In this document: piece by piece, positions 8,753-18,287 of the stretch
Numbering within the stretch: position 1 is the stretch's first letter
Layout: each line of letters begins with the position of its first letter
Source: Arsenophonus sp. aPb
Lineage (GTDB): Bacteria > Pseudomonadota > Gammaproteobacteria > Enterobacterales > Enterobacteriaceae
Length of the DNA: 64,000 bases
Assembly: GCF_029873475.1 (NCBI RefSeq)
Contig: NZ_CP123499.1
Coordinates: 2,666,001-2,730,000, forward strand
Reading direction: 5' to 3'
Notes under the pieces: model-generated
Databases searched by the model: none
Told to the model about the DNA's origin: nothing
Seen by the model: only the letters and a program-made list of their open reading frames with translations
Position numbers and translations under genes: made by a program

Positions 8753-11587
8753 ATGGATAACATTGAAGTCAGAGGTGCGCGCACCCATAATTTAAAAAAT
8801 ATCAATTTAATTATTCCTCGCGATAAATTAATTGTTATTACTGGGTTATCAGGCTCAGGCAAATCTTCCCTGGCATTTGATACCCTGTATGCAGAAGGTC
8901 AGCGCCGCTATGTTGAATCACTGTCTGCCTATGCCCGGCAGTTTTTATCCTTAATGGAAAAACCGGATGTTGATCATATTGAAGGGCTATCACCGGCCAT
9001 TTCGATTGAGCAGAAATCCACCTCTCACAACCCACGTTCAACGGTAGGAACAATCACTGAAATCCACGATTATTTGCGGTTATTGTTTGCCCGGGTTGGT
9101 GAACCGCGCTGTCCTGATCACGATACGCCGTTAGCGGCGCAGACAGTTAGCCAGATGGTTGATAACGTCCTGGCGCTGCCGGAAGGCAAGCGGTTAATGT
9201 TGCTGGCACCGGTAGTTAAAGAGCGTAAAGGTGAACATATTAAGCTATTGGATAATCTGGCCGCACAAGGTTATATTCGCGCTCGCATTGATGGCGAAGT
9301 TTGCGATCTTTCCGATCCGCCTAAATTAGAACTCCATAAAAAGCATACTATTGAAGTGGTCGTTGACCGTTTTAAAGTGCGTGCCGAGCTGGCGCAAAGG
9401 CTGGCAGAGTCGTTTGAAACTACGCTTGAGTTATCAGGCGGTACTGCGGTTATCGCTGATATGGATGACAGCCAAGCAGCTGAACTCGTTTTCTCCGCTA
9501 ATTTTGCTTGCCCGATCTGCGGTTATAGCATGAGTGAATTAGAGCCGCGCCTGTTTTCCTTTAATAATCCGGCAGGGGCTTGTAGCTCTTGTGATGGACT
9601 CGGTGTACAACAATTTTTCGACCCGGAACGCGTGATCCAAAACGAGGAAATTTCTTTAGCTGGCGGGGCAATACGCGGTTGGGATCGACGTAATTTTTAT
9701 TACTTCCAGATGCTACAGTCGTTAGCTAAACACTATAAATTTGATGTCGAAGCCACGTTTAGTTCGCTAGATCCGGCGATCAAGCAAGTGATTTTATATG
9801 GCTCCGGCAAAGAAGCAATTGAATTTAAATATCAAAATGATCGCGGCGATGTTACCGTAAGGTGCCATCCCTTTGAGGGAGTGATCCATAATATGGAGCG
9901 CCGTTATAAAGAAACCGAATCAATGGCGGTGCGCGAGGAACTGGCAAAATATATCAATAATCGGCCATGTATTGCCTGTCATGGCACCCGCTTACGGCAA
10001 GAAGCCCGTTACGTGTTTATTGAAAATACCACCCTGCCTGAAATTTCAGATTTTAGTATTGGCCATGCGATGGCATTTTTCCAAACATTGCAGCTCGGTG
10101 GGCAACGTGCACAAATTGCGGAAAAGATTCTGAAAGAAATTAACGATCGATTAAAATTCTTGGTCAATGTAGGGTTAAATTACCTGTCTCTCTCTCGCTC
10201 AGCTGAGACCTTATCTGGTGGCGAAGCGCAACGTATTCGATTGGCAAGTCAAATCGGTGCCGGTTTAGTTGGTGTCATGTATGTATTAGACGAGCCTTCG
10301 ATTGGTTTACATCAACGAGATAATGACCGGCTGTTACAGACCTTGCTGCATTTACGAAATTTAGGCAATACGGTTATTGTGGTCGAACATGATGAAGATG
10401 CGATCCGTGCCGCCGATCATATTATTGATATCGGCCCGGGAGCAGGTATACATGGAGGACGCATTGTTGCTCAAGGCAGCCTGGACGATATTATTAGCAA
10501 TCCAGATTCATTAACCGGTAAGTATCTTAGCGGTGAACGTAAAATCGCTATTCCGCCTAAACGTGTACCTCTCGATGCAGAAAAAACCCTAAAGCTGATT
10601 GGTGCCCAAGGTAATAATCTAAAAAATGTTACCCTGGAACTACCTGTTGGCTTATTTACCTGTATTACTGGCGTTTCCGGCTCAGGAAAATCAACCTTGA
10701 TCAATGATACCTTGTTTCCTATCGCCCAGCGGCAATTAAATAAAGCTACCAATGCCACCCCAGCGCCTTATACCGATATTGAAGGATTACAATTTTTCGA
10801 TAAAGTGATTGATATTGACCAAAGTCCAATCGGCCGAACCCCCCGCTCAAATCCAGCCACCTATACTGGCGTATTTACACCGGTACGGGAATTATTTGCT
10901 GGCGTACCTGAATCTCGGGCGCGAGGTTATACCCCTGGACGGTTTAGTTTTAATGTCAAGGGTGGTCGCTGCGAGGCTTGCCAGGGGGATGGCGTGATCA
11001 AAGTTGAAATGCATTTTCTGCCCGATGTCTATGTTCCCTGTGATCATTGCAAGGGCAAACGCTATAATCGTGAAACGTTAGAGATCAAATATAAAGGCAA
11101 AAATATTCACGAAGTGTTAGAAATGACCATTGAGGAAGCACGTGAATATTTTTCCGCTGTCCCGGCGCTAGCGCGAAAATTGCAAACACTGATCGACGTT
11201 GGACTTTCCTATATCCGTTTAGGTCAATCGGCAACCACCTTATCCGGTGGTGAAGCACAACGGGTTAAGTTATCGCGCGAACTTTCTAAGCGCGGTACTG
11301 GCCAAACGCTCTATATTTTGGATGAACCGACCACCGGTTTACATTTTGCTGATATTCAACAACTATTGCATGTATTACATCAACTCCGTGATCAGGGCAA
11401 TACTATTGTGATCATTGAACACAATTTAGACGTAATTAAAACAGCTGACTGGATTGTTGATTTGGGTCCAGAAGGCGGTAGTGGTGGTGGTGAGATCTTA
11501 TTCGCCGGTACACCCGAGCAGATTGTAAAATGTAAGCAATCACATACCGGTCAGTTTTTAAAACCGATCCTAAAACGTGGTTATTAA
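8753..11587 (+). CDS. uvrA: Excinuclease ABC subunit A
   Basis: A 944-residue damage-recognition ATPase of nucleotide excision repair, acting with UvrB. The two ABC modules show Walker A motifs (GLSGSGKSS near residue 31; GVSGSGKST near 640), two LSGGEAQR signatures and two zinc modules (CPICGYSM...CSSC near 253-280 and CEACQGDG...CDHC near 740-765). I start at ATG 8753 because MDNIEVRGARTHNLKN aligns with the known UvrA N terminus; the frame is open 30 bases further upstream. Expression should be SOS-induced through the box about 70 bases upstream. Confidence 0.97.
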   Translation: MDNIEVRGARTHNLKNINLIIPRDKLIVITGLSGSGKSSLAFDTLYAEGQRRYVESLSAYARQFLSLMEKPDVDHIEGLSPAISIEQKSTSHNPRSTVGTITEIHDYLRLLFARVGEPRCPDHDTPLAAQTVSQMVDNVLALPEGKRLMLLAPVVKERKGEHIKLLDNLAAQGYIRARIDGEVCDLSDPPKLELHKKHTIEVVVDRFKVRAELAQRLAESFETTLELSGGTAVIADMDDSQAAELVFSANFACPICGYSMSELEPRLFSFNNPAGACSSCDGLGVQQFFDPERVIQNEEISLAGGAIRGWDRRNFYYFQMLQSLAKHYKFDVEATFSSLDPAIKQVILYGSGKEAIEFKYQNDRGDVTVRCHPFEGVIHNMERRYKETESMAVREELAKYINNRPCIACHGTRLRQEARYVFIENTTLPEISDFSIGHAMAFFQTLQLGGQRAQIAEKILKEINDRLKFLVNVGLNYLSLSRSAETLSGGEAQRIRLASQIGAGLVGVMYVLDEPSIGLHQRDNDRLLQTLLHLRNLGNTVIVVEHDEDAIRAADHIIDIGPGAGIHGGRIVAQGSLDDIISNPDSLTGKYLSGERKIAIPPKRVPLDAEKTLKLIGAQGNNLKNVTLELPVGLFTCITGVSGSGKSTLINDTLFPIAQRQLNKATNATPAPYTDIEGLQFFDKVIDIDQSPIGRTPRSNPATYTGVFTPVRELFAGVPESRARGYTPGRFSFNVKGGRCEACQGDGVIKVEMHFLPDVYVPCDHCKGKRYNRETLEIKYKGKNIHEVLEMTIEEAREYFSAVPALARKLQTLIDVGLSYIRLGQSATTLSGGEAQRVKLSRELSKRGTGQTLYILDEPTTGLHFADIQQLLHVLHQLRDQGNTIVIIEHNLDVIKTADWIVDLGPEGGSGGGEILFAGTPEQIVKCKQSHTGQFLKPILKRGY

Positions 11588-12093
11588 TAAGGAATAATTT
11601 CCGTTATAGAAATTGAATAAGCGCCCGGCTCTACTGCCGGGAGCAATATTGCGCAACAATATTGTTACCAATAACAATCAGAACGGAATATTAGCTATAA
11701 TAAGAAACGCTTTGTTGTGCTAATACCAGCCCGACCCCTTCCATGCTCTTAATCTGTTTGAATATCATTTTTGATTGCCTGCATAAACACAAATTTTTTT
11801 ATCTATTCTATTATTAACACAAAATTAACAACAAGAACGCATTTATCAGCACGGATAATATGAAGTTCATCATTTTTATTTATCTTATTTTTTATCGAGT
11901 TTTAAGTGTCAAAGATAAACAACGCTTTTCAACTCAATTTTAGTAAACAGCTTATCATTACAGTATTACTTTATAATTAATTAACCGGCTACTAGATTGT
12001 ATTAACACAAAAATTACATTATTGAGTGATTGCGTTATCGGTTTAAAAAATTAATAAATACGATAGTTAACACCCACAAAAAGAGAGTGAAAA
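11588..12093. other. Intergenic region downstream of uvrA
   Basis: 506 bases with the uvrA terminator at its start and AT-rich sequence after it. No gene is seen. In E. coli aphA, yjbQ and yjbR lie between tyrB and uvrA; here they are replaced by the accessory genes that follow. Confidence 0.45.
11623..11642 (+). terminator. Stem-loop after uvrA
   Basis: CCCGGC / GCCGGG with a short loop lies 36 bases after the uvrA stop. A second palindrome built on AATATTG / CAATATT follows. There is no long T tract, so it may be an mRNA-protecting hairpin rather than a full terminator. Confidence 0.45.
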
Positions 12094-12579
12094 ATGAACA
12101 ACTTTGAAAAGCATGATTTAACTAATTTGGTTGGCAAACACCTCGTATATACTTATGAAAACGGTTGGCAGCATGAAATTTACATAAAAAACGACAACAC
12201 CGTGGATTATCGGGTCTGTAGTGGTTCCGCCAGTAACCGATGTGTAAAAGATCAATCTGCCTATATTGTACAGATCGGACTGAACATATATAAAGCATCC
12301 TGGACGGAACCAACCGGCACAAGTATTAGTGTAATTTTAAATCTTCGGATCCAATTGTTGCACTGTACCGCTTTCTTTCCGCGCTGGGTTATGGATGAAC
12401 CAGAAAAAACCGCCTGTTTTCAAAATGACCATCTAGATGAAATGGAAGCCTATCGTGAAGCTGGTCCAACCTACCCGATCGAAATAATGGATGAATTTGC
12501 CACCATTACTGCTGTTCATAGTTGTGATTTAAATGATGACAGCGTAATTTCCTGTGCCACTAGTAAACAAGCAAAATAA
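12094..12579 (+). CDS. padC: Phenolic acid decarboxylase (PadC family)
   Basis: A 161-residue cofactor-free beta-barrel enzyme that decarboxylates hydroxycinnamic acids (p-coumaric, ferulic, caffeic) to vinyl phenols, a plant-phenolic detoxification step. The hallmark N-terminal block GKHLVYTYENGW and KNDNTVDYR give the two catalytic tyrosines and the arginine, and SWTEPTGT carries the catalytic glutamate. FFPRWV and CFQNDHLD complete the fold. The C terminus is a little divergent (EYREAGPTYPIEI-like segment, then a short tail). It lies in an accessory block between uvrA and tyrB and has no adjacent PadR regulator. Confidence 0.88.
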   Translation: MNNFEKHDLTNLVGKHLVYTYENGWQHEIYIKNDNTVDYRVCSGSASNRCVKDQSAYIVQIGLNIYKASWTEPTGTSISVILNLRIQLLHCTAFFPRWVMDEPEKTACFQNDHLDEMEAYREAGPTYPIEIMDEFATITAVHSCDLNDDSVISCATSKQAK

Positions 12580-13214
12580 CGCTACTAAAAGCTTCGATAG
12601 GCCATCTACCGACTGATAAGGCAGAATAGAATATTGATAGTTAAGTTCATCAGTATGACAACTATTTTGTAAACCAAAGGCTATCGCAAAAATTTGACGC
12701 CACGGATGGTGATGAAAAATTTAATAAATTAAAACTACTAAATCAATTAATAGCTGATATTAAAACAGCAATGCACAGTAACGTGTAACGTGCCGATTTT
12801 TTGGCTCATAGCGCTCATGCTGCAAGAATGTTAATTATTTGTTATTTTTTTCTCAATCAGTTCTATACTATTAGTTCATTAATTATTAAGGAAGAAAATG
12901 TCAGCTTTTGCTTCTTATACCACCTTCCTCCTTACACAGATCGTGAAAATGGTGAAAACAGTTGCAAATAGTTATTTAAGGGTAATTTACATGCTTAACA
13001 TACCCAGCTCTTTATCAGTAAAGGGTAAATGTAAAATACTTTGATTGGTGACTTAAATTACAACTGTTTTTGAGCGGCAATAGTATTTATTAGTAAATAA
13101 AACAATCGTGTTTGTTAGCGTTTACTTTCTAAAAATTATATAAAAATCAATGCACTGGGTTAATTAACCCAATAAATATTTTAACATAAATAAAATTTAC
13201 GAGAGCTATCAATT
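12580..13214. other. Intergenic region with one possible small gene
   Basis: About 635 bases between padC and the first paralogue. The only supported element is a possible 43-codon frame at 12898. The remainder is AT-rich with no clear terminator or promoter. Confidence 0.4.
12898..13029 (+). CDS. Possible 43-residue small protein
   Basis: ATG at 12898 is preceded by AAGGAAG at good spacing and followed by 43 codons. The product is mildly hydrophobic (MSAFASYTTFLLTQIV at the start). The ribosome site is the only support. It may be the 5' remnant of a lost gene or a real small membrane peptide. Confidence 0.25.
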
Positions 13215-13961
13215 ATGTTTGATAATCTTTTTTACCCCGATAATGAAAAAAGAGCGGTAAGACTGACAGAACTTGTCGCCGACAATTCCACGGCAGTCGG
13301 TAATATTTCACAACAACATACCAAATACGAAATAGCAATAAATAACGCAAATGAAGCGATACGCAAAGCATACAAGGTTGTTGGAACACCAGTAAAATTT
13401 CATGATATCGATTTTGTTGCAGAGTCAAAAACACATAAAATTTTAATTAGTGTTGCTGACGTCATTACGCCGATGCTTACCTATGGCATCGCTAACAAAG
13501 CCTTATCTCTGGCAGCTAAATCATATCTTCTGCAACAAGGTCGCATTGGTGAAGCTGCCTTTATTAAATTAGTAGGTCTACCAAAGTGGTTTAGAGTGGG
13601 CACTGTATTCGGTGGGATCGCAGCGGCGGTTCTAGTTCAAGGCATTATTGATTCAGTCACTGGGGCAGTGCAACGGAAAAATTTGCAAGACAAAATTAAA
13701 GAGTCGGTTGACCCCAGGTTCAAATTAAAAAAAGCTGAACTGACGAATGAAATTGTTATCAGTAAACTGAATGTTGTCACCACGTCAGTTTCAGTCGTCT
13801 TAGACGCCTTAGGGCCTGATGTATCTAAAGAGCAGATAGACAAAATCATTGACAATTCAATAAAACGAAACCAGGTTGAACTCGATAATATCGATTCTTT
13901 GACCAATACCACCCTGGCTGCTCTTGACAAATCCAGAGGTTCTTGGACCGACGAGGATTAA
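13215..13961 (+). CDS. Unknown helical-hairpin protein, paralogue 1 (RGSWTDED tail)
   Basis: I do not recognise this 248-residue family. Residues about 1-70 are a helical amphipathic region beginning FYPDNEKRAVRLTE. Residues about 78-150 form a long hydrophobic stretch with a probable two-helix hairpin around SYLLQQGRIGEAAFIKLVGLP. Residues 150-240 are charged helices, and the protein ends RGSWTDED. No signal peptide is seen. The helix, hydrophobic hairpin, helix order resembles alpha-pore-forming toxins, but that is inference from layout only. The next gene encodes a full-length paralogue and an RTX protein follows. GAGAG lies upstream of the ATG. Confidence 0.6.
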   Translation: MFDNLFYPDNEKRAVRLTELVADNSTAVGNISQQHTKYEIAINNANEAIRKAYKVVGTPVKFHDIDFVAESKTHKILISVADVITPMLTYGIANKALSLAAKSYLLQQGRIGEAAFIKLVGLPKWFRVGTVFGGIAAAVLVQGIIDSVTGAVQRKNLQDKIKESVDPRFKLKKAELTNEIVISKLNVVTTSVSVVLDALGPDVSKEQIDKIIDNSIKRNQVELDNIDSLTNTTLAALDKSRGSWTDED

Positions 13962-14183
13962 TGGTTGCTTAATCAGTATTGAATAGATCTTATCGAATAA
14001 CAAATCTAGTCACGCCATTTTATCGACTGAGACAAATGCTCAGTTGCTTATAACACTTATTGCCTTAACAAAAACCAAAAGGTGATCACAATGTAATTTT
14101 GCTAAGGCTTAAGCTGCTATTGCCAACATAATGGCAATCATTGGCGTTTTGAAATTAAAACTAATTAATTGAATGAGGCGAAA

Positions 14184-14987
14184 ATGAGCTTTTGGAGTGA
14201 TTTTGCTGATGGCTTTACCAGTGTCTATACAAAATATCTTCCCGGGTTATTTACTGGCGATACCTATTTCCCAGATAACCCGGTTAGAGAAGCCAGAGCG
14301 CATGAAATAGCAGTAGATTGCCAAACCTATGCCAGTAAAAATGCGCTATCGATTAAGGCGATCGAAGACAATGTTATCGAGTTGAATAATTATCTTAAGG
14401 GAATGTACGAGAAAGAAATAAATGATGAAAAAATTAAATTTGAGAAATTCTCCTTTAATACATTAAATTTTGAAATACCAACTATGATCGCCCCTATTAT
14501 TACCGCGAACATTGTATCAGAGTCAATAACTGTCGGTGCAACAAGTTACTTAGTCTCTACAGGAGAAATCGGCGCAGCAGCACTTGTTGAGTTAGTTGGT
14601 TTACCTGCCTCCTTCGAAATCGCTTCTATGGCAGCATCTGGAGGAGCTACTATCGGGGTTGTTCTTGCTATTGGTTCGGTGGTTGGAAAGATTAAACGAG
14701 ATAAACTGCAGAAAGCGATTCACGACGGCTATCAATCTCGCTACAAACTAGCAAAAGCAGCCAATATTAATCACTCAATTTCTCAATCTATAAAAGTGAT
14801 CAATGCCAGTATTACAGAGCTAAAGGGAGTCGATGTGCCTTTAGCTGCAATAGAAGAACACATTTCTGGATTAATAGAAAAACAACTAAACACCATAAAT
14901 GAAAATAGTCAATCATCAACAATGATTGAACTACAAAATTTGGATGTAAATCGAGGCTCTTGGACTGATGAGGACGGATCTGTTTAA
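14184..14987 (+). CDS. Unknown helical-hairpin protein, paralogue 2 (RGSWTDED tail)
   Basis: A 267-residue paralogue of the preceding protein. The N-terminal YFPDNPVREARAHEIA aligns with FYPDNEKRAVRLTELV, the hydrophobic core SYLVSTGEIGAAALVELVGLP aligns with the SYLLQQGRIG block, and the tail is RGSWTDEDGSV. Overall identity is low, but the central motif and the tail are nearly invariant, which implies a function for both. A hydrophobic segment rich in Gly and Ala (about 145-185) could insert in a membrane. ATG 14184 is chosen for its GAGG ribosome site; an upstream TTG gives five more codons. The function is unknown; a two-component pore-former is one possibility. Confidence 0.6.
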   Translation: MSFWSDFADGFTSVYTKYLPGLFTGDTYFPDNPVREARAHEIAVDCQTYASKNALSIKAIEDNVIELNNYLKGMYEKEINDEKIKFEKFSFNTLNFEIPTMIAPIITANIVSESITVGATSYLVSTGEIGAAALVELVGLPASFEIASMAASGGATIGVVLAIGSVVGKIKRDKLQKAIHDGYQSRYKLAKAANINHSISQSIKVINASITELKGVDVPLAAIEEHISGLIEKQLNTINENSQSSTMIELQNLDVNRGSWTDEDGSV

Positions 14988-15233
14988 ATAATCTTTTCGT
15001 CTAATGGCCTTAAGAAAAATTAAGTTGGTATCAGCTCAGAATAAATTACGTTCGTAATGACAAAATCACAATTCTTATTTGTTAAAAAATTGTGAAATAA
15101 ATCATAAAATAGAACGGGTCTTGCTACTGGATTTCTAATCATAAACTACAGTTAATCCATTTAAATATTGGATTTAATGCCAAAAAATCCAACGGTGTTA
15201 ATGTTAACTTAATGTTAAAAAAGGAGATCCATA

Positions 15234-16244
15234 ATGGTGCTAAGATTAAAAATAAACGGTACTAATAATGATGACATATTAAGCGGTTATCAAGGAAATG
15301 ATGTCATCTCAGGTGGGGCAGGCAATGATATAATATCTGGTAATAACGGAGATGATATCATATCAGGTAATGCCGGAGACGATACCATATTAGGTGATGC
15401 TGGAGATGATGACTTAACAGGTAATGCGGGCAATGACACTATAATAGGCGATGCTGGAGATGATACCATAACAGGTAATGCCGGGAATGATACCCTCATA
15501 GGTGATGCTGGAGATGATATTCTCTCAGGTAATGCAGGAGATGATACCATATTAGGTGATGCCGGAGATGATAATCTAGTAGGTGATTCAGGAAATGATA
15601 CCATAGCAGGCGGCTCTGGAAACGATACTATATTAGGTGGTCCTGGAAACGATATAATATCAGGTGGCTCCGGTTATGATGTGATATCAGGTAATGCTGG
15701 AAATGATATAATATTAGGCGGTTCTGAAGCCGATAAAATGTATGGTAATGCTGGAAATGATATCATGTCAGGAGACTCTGGAAACGATGAAATATCAGGC
15801 GGTTTCGGAAATGATACCCTATTAGGCGGTTCTGGAGACGATATAATATGTGGTGATGCAGGCAATGATAGAATATCAGGTGGCTTAGGACGCGATACAC
15901 TAGCTGGCGATATTAATGTTCATCCATTAAAAGGAGATAGAGGAAATGATACTTTTCACTTTTTATCAGTCAATGATTCTCTATCCGCATCACCAGATAA
16001 AATAACTGATTTTGAAACAGGTATCGATAAAATAGATATCTCTTCTTTAAAGAAAATTAATAATTATGACATTATGATTCACCAAGTAGATAAATTTACC
16101 AAGCAAAAAAATGAAATGATAATTAATTATGACAAACAAGAAAATCTAACCAAATTAATGCTTGATCATGATGGCGACGGACAAGCAGAATTTCAAATCG
16201 ACATCATCGGCACCGTTGATTCGGCAAAGGATATTATCATTTAA
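15234..16244 (+). CDS. RTX nonapeptide-repeat protein with serralysin-like C terminus
   Basis: A 336-residue protein built of about 24 calcium-binding nonapeptide repeats (GNDTI, GDDIL units) from residue 6 to about 228. A C-terminal module follows, like the end of serralysins (NDTFHFLSVNDS, ITDFETGIDKIDIS). It ends KDIII, an aspartate followed by hydrophobic residues, as expected for a type I secretion signal. No protease, lipase or adhesin domain precedes the repeats and there is no N-terminal signal. The DNA repeats are close to identical. AAGGAG precedes the ATG. No ABC exporter lies in the window, so any transporter is elsewhere. Confidence 0.8.
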   Translation: MVLRLKINGTNNDDILSGYQGNDVISGGAGNDIISGNNGDDIISGNAGDDTILGDAGDDDLTGNAGNDTIIGDAGDDTITGNAGNDTLIGDAGDDILSGNAGDDTILGDAGDDNLVGDSGNDTIAGGSGNDTILGGPGNDIISGGSGYDVISGNAGNDIILGGSEADKMYGNAGNDIMSGDSGNDEISGGFGNDTLLGGSGDDIICGDAGNDRISGGLGRDTLAGDINVHPLKGDRGNDTFHFLSVNDSLSASPDKITDFETGIDKIDISSLKKINNYDIMIHQVDKFTKQKNEMIINYDKQENLTKLMLDHDGDGQAEFQIDIIGTVDSAKDIII

Positions 16245-16823
16245 CCTGCAAAAAACTAATTTTAGCCAGCAGCCCACCAACTTATTACTGGTTGAGCGGG
16301 TTGCTTTACTTAGCACTGCATCTTGTTACTATATATTAATTGGTTAGCAAAATCTTCTTGTCTAAAGCACACTCTCTTATCACCAAGCGCCTTAATTAGC
16401 TTGATATGGCGGTCTGTTACTTTTAATTCCTAGGGTAGAAATCCTAGCAACTCTTCTGGCAGCTAAACTATCAACAACTTCCTTACCTTTTAGCGCCAGC
16501 TGTACTGAATCTAGCAGCGAGGCATAAATTGTTCACGTGTTTGCGCCCATTGGGTATTTAATATAGAGATTATTACCGGCAGAAATGCGACAAACTACTA
16601 GTCAGAAAGCTAATATGTAAGCCGTTTTTTCCGGTTAAACAAATTACATTAGCACTGGAGCGATTGCACCAAACCAGCGCTGTTTTCATTTGATCTGAAA
16701 ATTAAATTTTATATTTTTGCCGACACGAATAGTGATGCAGCGCCATTTGTTCTGACAACATATACTTTAACATTATTACTTATCCGGCGTTATTAATTGC
16801 ACCGCGATGTTAGCGCTATTGCT
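16245..16823. other. Gene-free region downstream of the truncated exoprotein
   Basis: About 580 bases with stops in all frames. It follows, on the minus strand, the abrupt end of a haemagglutinin-type exoprotein and could be a decayed remnant of its long repeat region. I cannot recognise any specific domain in it. Confidence 0.4.
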
Positions 16824-17999
16824 TTAGTTAATCACTTGTTTGGCTTTTAGGACCAAATTACCGGTATGCGTTGAGATAGCCGCCGCGTTACTTTCAATCT
16901 TTTCACTTGGCTCACCTTGGGCATTTTTTTGCAGCCAAAGATTGTTATAGGCTTCAATTTTAGCACTTTCACCTTGATTGCGGATGATATTACTGAATAG
17001 ACGCATATTTTGTTGAGCCGTAATTTTACCTTGATTAATCAAGCTATCGCTCTCAACTAGTAGATCTTGCTTAGACAAAATTTCACTGGTTGCAGGAATT
17101 ATAACGGCTGGCGCTTTGGCAGTTAAAAGCCCTTTAGTGGTAATATGACCCAGCGTCAGTTTGCCTTTAGCAGAAACAAATAAATCTCTTTCACTGGTTT
17201 TAATATTGTCCAGCTTAACCTCACCGTCTGATTCGGTAGCAATTATTTTAACTCGATTAGCATAGATCCCACCCGGTTCTGTAATATTAACAGCAAATTG
17301 GGGTTTTAGGTCCGGACTCGTTATTTGAGAAACCGTTCCAGTCTGGTAATTAATCGCATTAGTACCTGGCAATAAGCTAATAGTTTTGCCTAGAATACTG
17401 GCATTGATAGTAACAGTACGGCTGATCAGCTCAGCATAATCTTGACTACCACTATAGAGTCCTTTATTAAGGATGCTAATATCACCTTTTTTCACCCTAA
17501 GATGGGCAAATTCGCCTCGTTGATTCAGTGCCGGCTGGCCCGTTGTTAAGGTCAATCCACCAATATTGCTGAAATGACAACCATCACAGCTGATGCCATT
17601 AGGATTGGCAATAATCACATCCGCTTTCCTACCTGCGATTTCTAATTTGCCATTAAGCTGTGAAGAGGATGACCCGGTTACCACATTAATGATCAACCTT
17701 GCCGCTCGTTCAGCCAGCTGGTCATTTTTAGCCAGTTGGCCGACTAGTTGACTATTGGCAGGTCGGATCGCATTATTCAAGACTGCACCTTGCGGCGGTA
17801 TATTGAATTGCTGATAGCGATTATAAGAAATACCCGCCTGATTAGGTGCCGCTATATTGATGATAGGAATTTGATTTTCAACCGTTAGCTGAGTTTTGTC
17901 ATTCGCCGGTTGGATAGCGGAACCAAAAACCGGCAGCAGAAGATAACAGGCAATAAGATAAACTATTTTGGTGCTATAACGAATAATTTTATTTTTCAT
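16824..17999 (-). pseudogene. Truncated filamentous-haemagglutinin/CdiA-type exoprotein (TPS domain)
   Basis: 391 residues representing only the N-terminal part of a two-partner-secretion exoprotein. A signal peptide (about 1-28) is followed by the TPS domain: ISYNRYQQFNI, AARLIINVVTG, and the hallmark NPNGISCDGCHF near residue 135. After about residue 250 the first haemagglutinin-type repeats begin (LLVESDSLINQGKITAQQN), then the frame stops. Intact relatives are usually over 1,500 residues and carry a C-terminal toxin; neither that nor the TpsB pore protein is nearby. It could still be secreted as a short form, but decay is more likely. Confidence 0.75.
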
Positions 18000-18226
18000 T
18001 GCATTACCTATATTCTATTTTTACATAAATATGAGGGTGAAAATTAACGTCTCAAAATAGATAAGAAAAATTTAATAGGCAATATATAATAATCAAAAAT
18101 TTAATTAGTTATTCCAATAATGATCATTATTTTTATTTATAATTCAATATGTTAAATTTAATTAATGCTATTTTGTTTTTATTCCTAGAATTAAATATGA
18201 TTTCTATAATTTTATGTTTAATAAAT

Positions 18227-18257
18227 AAAAGCCAGTGATTAAATCATCACTGGCTTT
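18227..18257 (-). terminator. Terminator of tyrB
   Basis: A long near-perfect stem (AAAGCCAGTGAT / ATCACTGGCTTT arms) lies 30 bases downstream of the tyrB stop, followed on the minus strand by a T-rich run. Confidence 0.8.
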
Positions 18258-18287
18258 AATAAAATCATTGATGGTAATTAAACTCAG

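Noticed and set aside
15290..15865. Long Pro/Ser-rich open frames on the minus strand opposite the RTX repeats
   Set aside because: They mirror the repeat codons of the RTX gene and have no ribosome site; a by-product of the repeat composition.
18121..18135. AATGATCATT palindrome upstream of the exoprotein gene as an operator
   Set aside because: Short, AT-rich and without a matching partner site; chance occurrence is likely in this sequence.
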